Positions 36,286 through 46,630 of a stretch of DNA of 64,000 bases are shown here, one piece after another. Positions within the stretch are counted from its first letter, which is position 1, and the number at the start of each line of letters is the position of its first letter. Origin of the DNA: Methylobacterium radiotolerans JCM 2831. Lineage in GTDB: Bacteria > Pseudomonadota > Alphaproteobacteria > Rhizobiales > Beijerinckiaceae. Under the pieces are notes generated by a model. The model was given only the letters and a program-made list of their open reading frames with translations. It ran no database searches and had not been told where the DNA came from. The stretch lies in the NCBI RefSeq assembly GCF_000019725.1, contig NC_010505.1, positions 4,616,001 through 4,680,000 of the forward strand, in the 5' to 3' direction. Made by a program: the position numbers and the translations under genes.

Positions 36286-39126
36286 TTAATCGGAGCCGAC
36301 GGCGGGTCGGGCCCGGGAGGCCGGCTGCCGCCCCCGCTGCGCCGTCTCGTAGAGGATCTGGGCGAGCTGCTCGGCCGAGTAGGGCTTGCGCACGAGGGCG
36401 AAGCCGTGGGCGTCGTCCTTGGCGAGGACGTGGCTGTAGCCCGACGTCAGCACCACCGGCAGGTCGGGACGGTGGGTCCGGAGCTGCCGGGCGAGGGCGA
36501 AGCCGCCCATCCCCGGCATGACCACGTCGGAGAAGACCACGTCGAACCGGTCCGGCGCCCGGTCGAGCTCGGCCAGCGCCTCCTCGGCGGATTTCGCCCA
36601 GACCGGCGCGTGGCCCAGATCCTCCAGGATCTGGGTGCAGAAGCGCCCGACCCCGAGATTGTCCTCCACGACGAGGATGCACAGGCCCCGCCGCGGCTCC
36701 GCCGCCCGGTCGGACGCGCGGTCGGCCTCGGACGGCGCGGCGGGGGCCTCGACCTGCGGCAGGTAGAGCGAGAAGGTCGTGCCGTGGCCGAGCGCGCTCG
36801 CCACGTCGATGTCGCCGCCCGACTGCTTGGCGAAGCCGATCACCTGGCTGAGGCCGAGGCCGGTGCCCTTGCCGACCTCCTTGGTGGTGAAGAACGGCTC
36901 GAAGATCCGCCCCAGATCCGCGTCGGGGATGCCGGCGCCGGTGTCGGAGACCCGCACGGCCACGAACGGCCCCGTCGCGCCGGCATGCCCGCGGATCGGC
37001 GGCATCGGGCTGTCGCCCTCCAGCCGCAGGATCAGTGACCCTTCCCCGTCCATGGCGTCGCGGGCGTTGACCGCCATGTTGATCAGCGCGGTCTCGAACT
37101 GGCTCTCGTCGGCGCGCACGTAGCGGGGTGTCTCCGGCAGGTCGATGGTGACGCGGATGCGCGCGCCGGTGACCGAGTCGAGCATGTCGGCGATGCTGCG
37201 CAGGCGCGCGCCGATGTCGAACACCTGGGGCTTCAGCGCCTGGCGCCGGGCGAAGGCGAGGAGCTGGCCGGTGAGCTTGGCCGCCCGGTCGACCGTGTCG
37301 GAGACGGCGTCGAGGTAGCGGCGCCGGCGCTCCTCGGCCAGCTCCGGCCGGCGCAGGAACTCCACGGAGGATCGGATGATGGTCAGGAGGTTGTTGAAGT
37401 CGTGCGCCACCCCGCCGGTGAGCTGGCCGATGGCCTCGAGCTTCTGGGACTGGCGCAGGGCCTCCTCGGCCTGGCGCTGCTCGGTGATGTCGCGCCCGAA
37501 GCCGTAGAACAGCCCGTCCTCCGGCACGACGGTCCAGAGCACCCGCCGCCGGTCGCCGGCGCGGGTCAGGCACGACAGTTCCACATCCTCGACCCGGCTG
37601 TCCGCGCAGAGCGGGCGCAGCGCCGCCTCCGCCGCCGCGCGCTCGGTGGGGGCGAGGAAGTCCAGGGCCGCCCGCCCGATCGTCTCGGCCTCGGACCAGC
37701 CGAGCGCCCGGCTCCACGAGGGGTTCACCGACTGGACCTGCCCGGTCCGGTCCGAGACGAGCTTCAGCACCGGCGACAGCGTCCAGACCCGGTCGCGGTC
37801 GCGGGTCTGGGCGGCGACCTGCGCCTCCAGGTGCTCCGCCCGGGACTGGAGCAGGACCTCGTTCCGCTTCCGCTCGGAGACGTCGTGGGCGAAGACGTAG
37901 AACCCGTCGACGCTTCCGTCCGGTCCGCGGCGCGGGAGGTAGCGGGTGTCGGCGATCCGGGCCTGCCCGTTCGGGAAGGTCCAGGCCCACTCCTCGCGGA
38001 CCTCCTGACCGGCGAGCGCCCGCTCGATGCCGGCGCGTCGGGCCTCGAACGCGCCGGGGCCGAGGAGGTCGCGAACGGTCCGCCCGACGACGGCGTCGGG
38101 GGTCTGGCCGGTCCAGGTCTCGTAGGCGGCGTTCGCGAACCGGTAGGTCAGGTCGCGGTCGATGAAGGCGATCAGGACCGGCATCGCGTCCGCGACCAGC
38201 CGGAGCTCCGCCTCGCGGGCCCGCAGCGCGTTCTCGCCCCGGCGGCGCTCGGTGATGTCGTTGAACAGGATCGCGACGCGGTTCCGCGCCGGCCCGTCGA
38301 CCCGGTAGGCGTGCACGTCGTACCAGCGGCCCAGCGCCGCGGCGGCCTGCTCGAACCGGACCGGCTCGCCGGTCAGGGCGACCCGGCCGTAGAGGTCGAA
38401 CCAGTGCTGCTCGTGGTCGGGGGCGAGGTCCCGCATCCAGCGGCCCACCGCCTCCCGCAGGCCGGTCTGCCGCTCGAAAGCGGGGTTGACCTCCAGGAAG
38501 CGGTAGTCGACGGGCCGGTCGCCGTCGGCGAACTTCACCTCGATGAGGCAGAAGCCGGCATCGATGAAGGTGAACAGCGAGCGGTAGCGCTCCTCGTTCC
38601 GGCGCAGGGCCGCCTCGGCGTTCCGGGATTCCAGCTGCGTCATCACCGTCCGGGCGAGCGCCATCAGGATGAAGCGCTGCTGGTCGGTGAGCGTGCGCGG
38701 GACGCGGTCGAGGACGCAGAGCGTCCCGATCGCCCAGCCGTCCGGCGTCACAAGGGGCACGCCGGCGTAGAAGCGCAGGTGCGGTTCGCCGGTCACGAGG
38801 GGGTTGGCGGCGCTCTCCGGCTCCGCGGCCAGATCGGGCAGCACGAGGACGCCGTCCGCGCGCATGGCCTCGGTGCAGAAGCCGAAATCGAGCGGCATCG
38901 TCCGGGCGGCGTGGCCGAACGCGGCCTTGATCCACTGCCGGTCGGCGTCGACGAAGTTGATGTGGGCCATCGGCGTGCCGCAGGCCTGGGCGGCCATCTC
39001 GGCGATCTCGTCGAACGCGCGCTCCGGTGGCGTATCGAGGATCGCGTAGGCGCGCAAGGCGGCGAGCCGCTGGGGATGCCGGGGCTCGAAACCCGACGGG
39101 CGGGGTATTGTCTCGTTCGGCGACAC
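36286..39126 (-). CDS. Hybrid sensor histidine kinase (GAF, PAS x3, HisKA, HATPase, REC)
   Basis: 946 residues, no membrane segment, so cytoplasmic. An N-terminal GAF domain (about 20-165; LDTPPERAFDEIAEMAAQAC, FYAGVPLVTPDGWAIGTLCV) and three PAS domains (about 175-560; the second has ADAMPVLIAFIDRDLTYRF) are followed by phosphoacceptor His in GGVAHDFNNLLTII (about 574), ATPase with GKGTGLGLSQVIGFAKQSGG and a C-terminal receiver (Asp in VVFSDVVMPGMGG, about 865). It is of the DFNN/PAS hybrid kinase type. Its input and its partner are unknown, and no response regulator gene is adjacent. Confidence 0.93.
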   Translation of the reverse strand: MSPNETIPRPSGFEPRHPQRLAALRAYAILDTPPERAFDEIAEMAAQACGTPMAHINFVDADRQWIKAAFGHAARTMPLDFGFCTEAMRADGVLVLPDLAAEPESAANPLVTGEPHLRFYAGVPLVTPDGWAIGTLCVLDRVPRTLTDQQRFILMALARTVMTQLESRNAEAALRRNEERYRSLFTFIDAGFCLIEVKFADGDRPVDYRFLEVNPAFERQTGLREAVGRWMRDLAPDHEQHWFDLYGRVALTGEPVRFEQAAAALGRWYDVHAYRVDGPARNRVAILFNDITERRRGENALRAREAELRLVADAMPVLIAFIDRDLTYRFANAAYETWTGQTPDAVVGRTVRDLLGPGAFEARRAGIERALAGQEVREEWAWTFPNGQARIADTRYLPRRGPDGSVDGFYVFAHDVSERKRNEVLLQSRAEHLEAQVAAQTRDRDRVWTLSPVLKLVSDRTGQVQSVNPSWSRALGWSEAETIGRAALDFLAPTERAAAEAALRPLCADSRVEDVELSCLTRAGDRRRVLWTVVPEDGLFYGFGRDITEQRQAEEALRQSQKLEAIGQLTGGVAHDFNNLLTIIRSSVEFLRRPELAEERRRRYLDAVSDTVDRAAKLTGQLLAFARRQALKPQVFDIGARLRSIADMLDSVTGARIRVTIDLPETPRYVRADESQFETALINMAVNARDAMDGEGSLILRLEGDSPMPPIRGHAGATGPFVAVRVSDTGAGIPDADLGRIFEPFFTTKEVGKGTGLGLSQVIGFAKQSGGDIDVASALGHGTTFSLYLPQVEAPAAPSEADRASDRAAEPRRGLCILVVEDNLGVGRFCTQILEDLGHAPVWAKSAEEALAELDRAPDRFDVVFSDVVMPGMGGFALARQLRTHRPDLPVVLTSGYSHVLAKDDAHGFALVRKPYSAEQLAQILYETAQRGRQPASRARPAVGSD

Positions 39127-39464
39127 GGGGTCGTCATAGCCTACGCTCCCGCTTCTCCCTAGTGAAACTCTGCATCACGCGTCCGACGGCGGGACCAGCG
39201 CAAGCATTCCGCGTTCGTCCAATACTCGACATTCATCTCAAATTGTCGGCGGCGGCGCGGTTTCACGGTCGCCGTCCAAGTCTTGCCGGTGCGGCCGACC
39301 GGGCTTCGGGCACCTGCCGGGATCTCGTCCTGCGGCGCCCGTCGGAGCCGCGCGACGCGATCCGGCGGGCGCCGCGCGGCCCTTGTGGATCGGATCGCCG
39401 CGGTCGGGAGCCCGCGGGGCGGGTGCGGCGTTGCCGGCTCACAAGGGATGGGTTCGGATCAGGC
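39127..39464. other. Divergent intergenic region, hybrid kinase / Mfd-like gene
   Basis: 338 bp between two divergent starts. I see no gene, RNA, terminator or convincing promoter. The sequence GCGGTTTCACGGTCGCC near 39257 only partly resembles the parS-like sites. Confidence 0.5.
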
Positions 39465-42400
39465 ATGGCCAAGCGCAGGACGAAGGCGGGCGCCCAGCAG
39501 GGGCTGGAGGACGCGCCGCTGATGCCCACCGGCGCCCTGGCGGTCGCGCTCCTGGCCTTCGCCGAGGGGCCGGGGCCGGTGGTGCACGTCGCCCGGGACG
39601 CCCGCCGCCTCGAGGATCTCGCCGCGACCCTGCGGGCGCTGGAGCCCGACGCGCGGGTCGCGGTCTATCCCGAGTGGGACTGCCTGCCCTTCGACCACGC
39701 CTCGCCGTCGCGGGCGACGATGGGCGCCCGGGCCGCCGTGATGCGCTGGCTGACCGACCGGGACGCGCTGCCGGACTTCGTTCTGACGACCGCCCCCGCC
39801 CTCGTGCAGCGCGTGCCGCCGCCGGAGACCTGGGCCTCGGCCCGCGTGACGCTCCGGGTCGGCGACCCCCTCGACGTCGCGGCCGCCACCGCCGACCTCA
39901 AGCGCCTCGGCTACATCCTCGACGAGCGGGTCGACGAGCCGGGCGAGATCGCCGTCCGCGGGCGCACCGTGGAGGTGTTCCCCGCCGCCGCGCCGCGGCC
40001 GTGCCGGATCGAGCACGCGGAGGGCCGCGTCACCGCGATCCGCTCCTACGACCCGATCTCGCAGCGCTCGGTGGCGGAGGCCGACGAACTCGTCATCGAC
40101 CCGGCCACCGAGATCATCCTGGAGCCCGGTTCCGGCCAGAGCTTCGAGCCGTTCACCGGGCAGGAGCACCGCCTGGACCGCTACTACCCGCGCCTCGTGA
40201 CGCTCCTCGACTACGTGCCCGAGGCGCGCCTCGCGGTCGAGGACGGCACCCAGGCCCGGATCGACGCGTTCTTCGAGCAGATGGACGAGGCGCGGGGCCG
40301 GATGAAGGGCCGCGACGCGCCGGCGGGGCCCGGCGCCGGCCTCTACCTGGCGCCGGAGGCGTGGCGCGCCATCGTGGCGGCCCACGGCCGGCTCACCGCC
40401 ACCGAGGCGGCCGGGGAGCCGCGCGCCATGCCGCGCTTCGCCGGGGAGCGCCGGCCCGGCACGGCCTTCGCCAAGGTCCTGCGCGCGCGGCTGAAGGCCG
40501 GCGACGTCGTCGTGCTCGCCGGCTCGGTCCGGCCGCTCCGGCGCCTCGTGCGCCAGGCGGGCAAGATCGCCGAGCGCCCGATCCGGCTGATCGACGCCTG
40601 GGCCGACGTGGCCGAGGCGGCGCCCGGCGACGTCCTCGCCCTGGAGGCCCCGCTGGCGGCCGGCTTCCGGGTGCCCGAGCAGGGCGCCAGCGTGATCGCC
40701 GCCGCCGACCTGTTCGGTCCGGAAGCCGCCGTCACGGGCGGCGCCCGGGCGATCCTGCCGATGGGCGAGGTCGACCTGCGCCCCGGCGACGTGGCGGTCG
40801 ACCGGGACCACGGCCTTTGCGTGTTCGAGGGGCTGGAGCCCGTCTCGGCGCCGAGTGCCGCGCCGAGTGCCGCGCCGGGGGCAACGCAGGACGGGGCGCC
40901 CTCCGAGGCCCTGCGCCTGCGCTTCGCCGGCGACGCGATCCTGATGGTGCCGGTCACGCAGGCCGATCGGATCTGGCGCTACGGGTCGGAGCCCGACGCC
41001 GTCACCCTCGACAAGCTCGACGGCGGCACGTGGCCCCGGCGCCGCCTGGAGGCCGAGGCCACCATGGCGCGGACCGCCCGCCTGATGCTGGAGGCCGCCC
41101 GGGCCCGCCGGGAGACCGAGGCGCCGGTCCTGGCGCCGCCGGCCAGCGAGATGGAGCGGTTCGCCGCCGGCTTCGGCTTCGCCCCGACCCCCGACCAGGC
41201 GGCGGCGGTCGACGCGCTGATGGCCGACCTCGCCTCCGGCCGCCCGATGGACCGGCTGGTCTGCGGCGATGTCGGCTTCGGCAAGACCGAGGTGGCGCTG
41301 CGGGCGCTCGCGGCCGCGATCTTCTCCGGCAGGCAGGCGGCGCTGATCGCGCCGACCACCGTGCTGGCGCGCCAGCACGCCGAGACCCTGCGCCGCCGCT
41401 TCGGCCGGTTCGGCGTGGAGGTGGCGCAGCTCTCGCGCCTCGTGGCCCCGGCCGAGGCCAAGCGCGTCAAGGCGGGGCTCGCCGACGGCACGATCCGGCT
41501 GGTGGTCGGCACCCACGCCCTCGCCGGCGGCGGGGTGGCGTTCGCCGATCTCGGCCTGACCGTGATCGACGAGGAGCAGCGCTTCGGCGCCAAGATGAAG
41601 GCCGACCTGCGCCGCCTCGCGGACGGCGGCCATGTGCTGACGCTCACCGCGACGCCGATCCCCCGCACCCTCCAGGCGGCGCTCGTCGGCCTCCAGAGCC
41701 TCAGCGTGCTCGCCACGCCGCCGGCTCTGCGCCAGCCGGTCCGGACCGTGGTGGCGCCCTTCGACGCCGAGGCGGTCCGCGAGGCGCTCATCCGCGAGCA
41801 CCGGCGCGGCGGCCAGAGCTTCGTGGTCTGCCCGCGGATCGAGGACATCGCCCCCATGGCCGAGCGCCTGCGGGCCCTCGTGCCGGGCCTCGACATCCTG
41901 GTGGCGCACGGGGATCTCAAGCCCTCCGCCATGGACGAGGTCATGGTCCGGTTCGCGGAGGGCGACGGCGACGTCCTGCTCGCCACCGCCATCGTGGAGA
42001 GCGGCCTCGACGTGCCGCGGGCCAACACCATGCTGGTCTGGGAGGCCGCCCGGTTCGGGCTGGCGCAGCTCCACCAGCTCCGGGGCCGCGTCGGCCGCGG
42101 CCAGCGCCGCGGCACCGTCCACCTGCTCAGCGACCCGGCCGCGCCCCCGCCGGCGGCGGCGCTCCAGCGCCTGCGCGCCCTGGAGGCCCTCGACCGCCTC
42201 GGGGCCGGCTTCGCGGTCAGCGCCCGCGACCTCGACCTGCGCGGCGCCGGCGACCTCGTCGGCGAGGATCAGGCGGGGCACGCCAAGCTCGTGGGGCTCG
42301 GCCTCTACCAGCACCTCCTGCAGCTGGCGCTCACCGCCGCCAAGGGCGAGCGCGCCGAGGATTGGAGCCCGGAGATCGAGCTCGGCCTGCCGAGCCGGAT

Positions 42401-42794
42401 CCCCGAGGACTACGTCCCCGAGCCCGAGATCCGCCTCAGCCTCTACACGCGCCTCCTGCGCCTGCAGGATGCCGAGGCGATCGAGGCGCTCGCCGGCGAA
42501 GTCGAGGACCGGTTCGGCGCGGCCCCCGCGCCGGTGCTCGCCCTGTTCGACCTCGCGCGGCTGCGCGCGGCCTGCTGCGCGCTGGGCGTCGCCCGGCTCC
42601 GGGGCGGCCCGCAGGGCGTCGCGGCCGACCTGCGCCCCGACCGGCCGCTGACCGCGATGGCCGCCGAGGCGGGGATCGTGCTGCGCGATGGGCGGGTGGT
42701 GTGGAAGCGGCCCTGCCCGGATTCGGCCGCCTGCACGGCGCTCGCGACCGACCTCCTGGAGCGCATCCGCGCCGTCCGGGAGAGTGCGGCCTGA
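39465..42794 (+). CDS. mfd: Mfd-like transcription-repair coupling helicase
   Basis: 1109 residues, close to Mfd length. The UvrB-like N-terminus has [20 protein letters not shown] and [20 protein letters not shown]. An RNA polymerase-interaction region follows ([19 protein letters not shown]), then helicase motifs [16 protein letters not shown] (about 603), [12 protein letters not shown] (about 700), [26 protein letters not shown] and QLRGRVGRG, then a TRCF C-terminal domain ([18 protein letters not shown]). It should be able to displace stalled RNA polymerase and recruit UvrA. Some linker regions are Ala-rich and shorter than usual, so it may be a second paralogue rather than the housekeeping mfd. 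Confidence 0.85.
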   Translation: MAKRRTKAGAQQGLEDAPLMPTGALAVALLAFAEGPGPVVHVARDARRLEDLAATLRALEPDARVAVYPEWDCLPFDHASPSRATMGARAAVMRWLTDRDALPDFVLTTAPALVQRVPPPETWASARVTLRVGDPLDVAAATADLKRLGYILDERVDEPGEIAVRGRTVEVFPAAAPRPCRIEHAEGRVTAIRSYDPISQRSVAEADELVIDPATEIILEPGSGQSFEPFTGQEHRLDRYYPRLVTLLDYVPEARLAVEDGTQARIDAFFEQMDEARGRMKGRDAPAGPGAGLYLAPEAWRAIVAAHGRLTATEAAGEPRAMPRFAGERRPGTAFAKVLRARLKAGDVVVLAGSVRPLRRLVRQAGKIAERPIRLIDAWADVAEAAPGDVLALEAPLAAGFRVPEQGASVIAAADLFGPEAAVTGGARAILPMGEVDLRPGDVAVDRDHGLCVFEGLEPVSAPSAAPSAAPGATQDGAPSEALRLRFAGDAILMVPVTQADRIWRYGSEPDAVTLDKLDGGTWPRRRLEAEATMARTARLMLEAARARRETEAPVLAPPASEMERFAAGFGFAPTPDQAAAVDALMADLASGRPMDRLVCGDVGFGKTEVALRALAAAIFSGRQAALIAPTTVLARQHAETLRRRFGRFGVEVAQLSRLVAPAEAKRVKAGLADGTIRLVVGTHALAGGGVAFADLGLTVIDEEQRFGAKMKADLRRLADGGHVLTLTATPIPRTLQAALVGLQSLSVLATPPALRQPVRTVVAPFDAEAVREALIREHRRGGQSFVVCPRIEDIAPMAERLRALVPGLDILVAHGDLKPSAMDEVMVRFAEGDGDVLLATAIVESGLDVPRANTMLVWEAARFGLAQLHQLRGRVGRGQRRGTVHLLSDPAAPPPAAALQRLRALEALDRLGAGFAVSARDLDLRGAGDLVGEDQAGHAKLVGLGLYQHLLQLALTAAKGERAEDWSPEIELGLPSRIPEDYVPEPEIRLSLYTRLLRLQDAEAIEALAGEVEDRFGAAPAPVLALFDLARLRAACCALGVARLRGGPQGVAADLRPDRPLTAMAAEAGIVLRDGRVVWKRPCPDSAACTALATDLLERIRAVRESAA

Positions 42795-42894
42795 CGGCGC
42801 CGGGCGAGGGCGCTGCCGATCTGCGGTTGATCTTGCATCGTCCGCTTCAAACCGCCACAGGCTGTCGCGCCAACAACGCGAACGGGAGTGTCCC

Positions 42895-43329
42895 ATGCAC
42901 GTGACGATCGAGCAGGCCGAGAAGGCGATCGCGGCCGCCCGCGCCAAGGCCGTGGAGCTCGGCACCCAGATGTGCATCGCGGTGGTCGATTCCGGCGGGA
43001 ACCTCAAGGCGTTCCACCGCATGGACGATGCCTGGGTCGGGTCGATCGACATCGCCCACAAGAAGGCCAAGACCTCGGTGTTCTTCGGCATGATGACCGG
43101 CCAGATCGGCCAGCTGTCCCAGCCGGGCGGCCCGCTCTACGGGATCGAGCACTCGAACGACGGGCTGATCACCTTCCCGGGCGGGATCCCGATCGTCGAT
43201 GCCGACGGCGTGATGTCGGGCGCCATCGGGGTCAGCGGCTCGACGGTGGAGAACGACCACACCGTCGCGGAGGCCGGCGCCAAGGCCATCGGCCGGACCG
43301 AGCTGCCGGCCCATCCCTGGCGGACCTGA
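42895..43329 (+). CDS. GlcG/HbpS family protein (DUF336)
   Basis: 144 residues from ATG 42895, preceded by GGGAG. Family marks are [68 protein letters not shown] and [20 protein letters not shown]. The fold is shared by GlcG of the glycolate locus and the heme-binding HbpS. The function here is unknown. It follows the Mfd-like gene by 100 bp. Confidence 0.85.
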   Translation: MHVTIEQAEKAIAAARAKAVELGTQMCIAVVDSGGNLKAFHRMDDAWVGSIDIAHKKAKTSVFFGMMTGQIGQLSQPGGPLYGIEHSNDGLITFPGGIPIVDADGVMSGAIGVSGSTVENDHTVAEAGAKAIGRTELPAHPWRT

Positions 43330-43342
43330 GCCGGAAGGCCTG

Positions 43343-43945
43343 TCAGGGGTCGCGCCGCGCCAGCGCGCGGCCGATCCCGAGGAGCAGCATCCCCGAGACC
43401 GACCGCAGATAGGGGTCGCCGTGGCGCTCCAGCGCCGCGTGGATCTGGATGCCGTGGTCGGCCGCGGCGTTCAGGTCCGCCCCGCTCGCCGCCCCGCTCA
43501 TCGTGCCGTTCGTGGCGCCGCTCGTGGCGCCGTTCGTGCTGCCGGTGACCACCGCGGCCCGGATCCCGTGCCGGTGGAGGTCCGTGACGTCGATATAGGC
43601 GCCGCGCCCGTGCAGCCGGCCGTCCGAATCGGGCGACAGGCAGCCGCGGTTGAGGATCCAGCGGGTCTCGCCAGTCCCGGTCACGACGCGGAATTCGAGG
43701 GAGACCGGGCCGCCGGTGTGGCGGACGTGGCGGATCCGGCCGAACACCCAGTCCCGGTCCGCCGGGTGGATGCGGCCGAGAGCGGCGTCCAACGGCAGCG
43801 GTGTCCCGGCGAGCCCCGGATCCCCCGCCATCAGCGAGGCCGCGCCCGAATCCAGCACGGACCGGCCGGCCCGGACGTCCGTATCCCAGACCCCGACGAA
43901 TCCGGCGGCCTGCAGGGCATCGGCTGCCGTGGAAGTCAGCGCCAT
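43343..43945 (-). CDS. Single PAS-domain protein without output domain
   Basis: 200 residues. A PAS_3-type fold covers about residues 12-125 (GFVGVWDTDVRAG, IHPADRDWVFGRI, LEFRVVTGTGETRWILNRG, GRGAYIDVTDL). It is followed by a small degenerate repeat (TNGATSGATNGTMSGAASG) and a helical tail. No kinase, cyclase or DNA-binding domain is attached, so any signal must pass through a partner. A 17-bp dyad (43966-43982) lies 20 bp upstream of its start. Confidence 0.75.
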   Translation of the reverse strand: MALTSTAADALQAAGFVGVWDTDVRAGRSVLDSGAASLMAGDPGLAGTPLPLDAALGRIHPADRDWVFGRIRHVRHTGGPVSLEFRVVTGTGETRWILNRGCLSPDSDGRLHGRGAYIDVTDLHRHGIRAAVVTGSTNGATSGATNGTMSGAASGADLNAAADHGIQIHAALERHGDPYLRSVSGMLLLGIGRALARRDP

Positions 43946-44396
43946 GGAATCTCCTCCGAACTGGCTACAATCTGAGATTGTATGGTGGCGGGCAGATTGA
44001 TCCGCAACACATGCGGTTCACAACGCCGAGATCCAGGATCGGCTGCGCGATCGGCTTCTGACACGGCGTCGCGGACCCGCGCCACCGGGTTGCATTGCGG
44101 ATGACAAGCATTCGATTCCGGGCAATCCCGTTCTCGACAATCATCGTCGCCTCAGTCCGGCGCAAAGACCGGATTCAGAGCGCCGCGGCGCGGACAGTTC
44201 GATCACAAATGATCGGTAGACGCCGCAATCCGGCGGAAATCCGCACTTCTGCCCGTGGATCGCCGGGCGCCACCCGGCGCCGCCGGCTCCCGACAGCGGG
44301 GACGCGCGCCGGGCCTGCCCTGGTGCGGGTTGCCGGTGCGCCGTAACCTGCACCTTCCGGTAAGCATTCGGCCGAGAGGCCCGCAGCAGAGACGCC
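43946..44396. other. Divergent intergenic region, PAS gene / carbamoylase
   Basis: 451 bp. Next to the PAS gene it holds the dyad at 43966-43982. The remainder is GC-rich with no gene, RNA or repeat that I can support. Confidence 0.5.
43966..43982. promoter_or_regulatory. 17-bp dyad upstream of the PAS gene
   Basis: TACAATC-TGA-GATTGTA. On the minus strand TACAAT (43982-43977) could be a -10 for the PAS gene, with TTGCGG 19 bp upstream as a weak -35. A repressor site overlapping the -10 is the natural reading. Confidence 0.4.
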
Positions 44397-45683
44397 ATGG
44401 ACCGCACGGTGGACCGCATCAATCTCCCGCTCTCGCAGGACCGGCTCTGGGCCAGCCTGATGGACCTCGCCCGGATCGGCGCGCTGCCCAACGGCGGCAA
44501 CGACCGGCAGGCCCTGACCGACCGCGACGCCGAGGGGCGCGCCCTGTTCCGGCGCTGGGGCGAGGCGGTGGGGCTGACGCTCACCGTGGACCGGGTCGGC
44601 ACCATGATCTTCCGCCGTCCCGGGCGGGATCCGAGCCGCAGGCCCGTGGCGATCGGCAGCCACCTCGACACCCAGCCCACCGGGGGCAAGTTCGACGGGC
44701 CGCTCGGCGTGCTCGCCGGGCTGGAGATCATGCGCGCCCTGCACGAGGCCGGGATCGAGACCGAGGCGCCGCTCCTGCTGATCAACTGGTGCAACGAGGA
44801 GGGCGCGCGCTTCGCGCCGCCGATGAGCGGCAGCGGCGTCGCCATGGGCATCGTCCCGGAGGCCGACATCCTGGCGACCCGGGACCTCGCGGGCCACGCC
44901 TTCGGCGACGAACTGCGGCGCATCGGCTGGCAGGGGACGGCGGACCCGGCCGCCCTGCGGGAGATCGGCGCCTATTTCGAGCTCCACATCGAGCAGGGCA
45001 AGCGCCTGGAGGATGCGGGCCTCACCATCGGGGTGGTCGACCGGGCGCTCGCCCAGATCTGGTACGAGATCACGGTGCTCGGCGAGGAGGCCCATGCCGG
45101 CAGCCCCATGGCGGGCCGGCGCGACGCGATGATGGCCGCGGCGGCGCTGATCGCGTCGCTGGAGGGCATCGCGGAGGCGGCGGTCGGCGCGGGCGGGGAG
45201 CGCGGCCGCGCCACCGTCGGCGTGCTGCGGGCGGAGCCGGCGAGCCGCAACATCACGCCCGGCCGGGTCTGGTTCAGCCTCGACACCCGCCACGGCGACA
45301 CCGCGCAGCTGGAGGCGATGGGCGCGCAGATCCGGGCCCGGGCCGACGCCCTGGCGGCGGAGCGCGGCGTCGCCGTCCAGGTCGCGGAGTTCTGGCGGGC
45401 GCCGCCGACCCCGTTCGACCCGGTCCTGGTGGACCGCGTCCAGGCGGCGGCCGAGGCGCGGGGCCATGCCTGGACGCGGATGCCGACCGCGATCTACCAC
45501 GACGCCGTCTACTGCGCCCGCGCGGTGCCGGCGGCCCTGGTGTTCTGCCCCTGCCACGGCGGGATCAGCCACAACGAGGCCGAGAGCATCACGCCGGGCT
45601 GGGCCGGGGCCGGTCTGGAGGTCCTGGCCGACGCGGTGCTGGCGACGGCGGGCCTCGCCGGTCCTCGGGCCGGGCAGGCCTGA
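44397..45683 (+). CDS. Zn-dependent M20 hydantoinase/carbamoylase
   Basis: 428 residues. Marks of the N-carbamoyl-L-amino acid hydrolase/allantoate amidohydrolase group: IGALPNGGNDRQALTDRDAE, VAIGSHLDTQPTGGKFDGPLGV, INWCNEEGARFAPPMSGSGV, LHIEQGKRLEDAG, TVLGEEAHAGSPMAGRRDAM and a late FCPCHGGISHNEAE. It probably releases ammonia and CO2 from a carbamoyl or ureido compound in the cytoplasm. Which substrate cannot be told. The gene for the next small protein follows 44 bp downstream. Confidence 0.9.
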   Translation: MDRTVDRINLPLSQDRLWASLMDLARIGALPNGGNDRQALTDRDAEGRALFRRWGEAVGLTLTVDRVGTMIFRRPGRDPSRRPVAIGSHLDTQPTGGKFDGPLGVLAGLEIMRALHEAGIETEAPLLLINWCNEEGARFAPPMSGSGVAMGIVPEADILATRDLAGHAFGDELRRIGWQGTADPAALREIGAYFELHIEQGKRLEDAGLTIGVVDRALAQIWYEITVLGEEAHAGSPMAGRRDAMMAAAALIASLEGIAEAAVGAGGERGRATVGVLRAEPASRNITPGRVWFSLDTRHGDTAQLEAMGAQIRARADALAAERGVAVQVAEFWRAPPTPFDPVLVDRVQAAAEARGHAWTRMPTAIYHDAVYCARAVPAALVFCPCHGGISHNEAESITPGWAGAGLEVLADAVLATAGLAGPRAGQA

Positions 45684-45727
45684 GCGCGGCGCCGCCGAGC
45701 GCGCACGAACGGAGACTGGGTTCTCGC

Positions 45728-46021
45728 ATGTCCGACGACAACGTCATCCGCCCCGCCTTCGGCGTCCCCCGCAATCCGGCGCCGGAGCCCGATCCGGTTC
45801 AGGCGCCCCTGCGCGTCTTCGGCACGGGGGCCGGCCACCGGGTCGGCCTGATCCACGACCCGTCGGCGGTCGAGGGCGACGTCATCCGGATCGTGGTCGG
45901 TCCCGAGGACGAGCCGGGGGTCGAGACCGTGGCGCTGCTCCCCGCCGACGCGGAGGCCGAGGCCGAGCGGATCGGCTTCGCCATCCTGCGGGCGCTGGAG
46001 GTGGTCGAGGGCGCGGTCTGA
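45728..46021 (+). CDS. Conserved-looking small acidic protein, unknown function
   Basis: 97 residues: MSDDNVIRPAFGVPRNPAPE, then VGLIHDPSAVEGDVIRIVVG and DAEAEAERIGFAILRALEVV. Strongly acidic, no membrane segment. I do not recognise the family. It follows the carbamoylase on the same strand and may be cotranscribed. Confidence 0.6.
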   Translation: MSDDNVIRPAFGVPRNPAPEPDPVQAPLRVFGTGAGHRVGLIHDPSAVEGDVIRIVVGPEDEPGVETVALLPADAEAEAERIGFAILRALEVVEGAV

Positions 46022-46135
46022 GCCGCGCCCGGCGCGCCGGCCGGATCGCGGTCTGAACCGAAGGGTGGGCGGTGCGCGTTCTCGGAGGGCGTGAGCGGCC
46101 GGCGCGAACGGTCGCCGGATCGCCGGGAGGGACGG

Positions 46136-46591
46136 ATGACGGGCGCTCGGATCAGCAGCACGGAGATCGCGATTCCCGCGCGGGCCGGACTGGTCTGGTC
46201 GGTGCTGACGGATCTGGATTCCTACCCGGCGTGGAACCCGTACATCCGCAAGGCGGAGGGCCGCCTGCGCGAGGGCGCGCGCTGGCGCCTGGAGCGGACC
46301 CTGAACGGCCGCGCCTACCGGGCGCGCCAGGTGACGGTGACCTGCTGGGAGCCCGGCCGGCGGCTCGGGTGGCGCGGCGGTATCCCGACGCCGCCCCTGC
46401 TCATCGGCGAGCACGAGGTCCGGATCACCGAGACCGCCGACGGCGTCCGCCTCGTCCAGGCCGAGACCGTCGCGGGCCTGCTCGCCCCCGGCCTGTTCCC
46501 GTGGCTGCGGACGCGCATGCAGGCCCGGTTCGCCGCGATGAACGAGGCCCTGCGCGAGGAGGTCGCGCGCCGGCTGGCCGAGAGCGCCTGA
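46136..46591 (+). CDS. SRPBCC (START/Bet v1-like) family protein
   Basis: 151 residues from ATG 46136, with GGGAGGGA 5 bp upstream. The polyketide cyclase/dehydrase pattern is clear: TEIAIPARAGLVWSVLTDLD, YPAWNPYIRKAEG and AETVAGLLAPGLFPWLRTRM. Such proteins bind a hydrophobic ligand in a cavity; the ligand is unknown. It is convergent with the 83-residue gene. Confidence 0.85.
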   Translation: MTGARISSTEIAIPARAGLVWSVLTDLDSYPAWNPYIRKAEGRLREGARWRLERTLNGRAYRARQVTVTCWEPGRRLGWRGGIPTPPLLIGEHEVRITETADGVRLVQAETVAGLLAPGLFPWLRTRMQARFAAMNEALREEVARRLAESA

Positions 46592-46630
46592 CCGCCCCAG
46601 GCCCGTCCCGGCCGCCTCAGGCTGGCCCGA

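Noticed and set aside
39252..39275. Third parS-like site (GGTTTCACGGTCGCC)
   Set aside because: The right half does not match; only the GTTTCACG half is present.
39459..43091. Long open frame of 1210 codons on the minus strand opposite the Mfd-like gene
   Set aside because: Shadow frame in GC-rich DNA; low-complexity Arg/Gly/His/Leu-rich product with no family resemblance. The same applies to 5652-7910, 13282-15594, 12026-13795 and similar frames.
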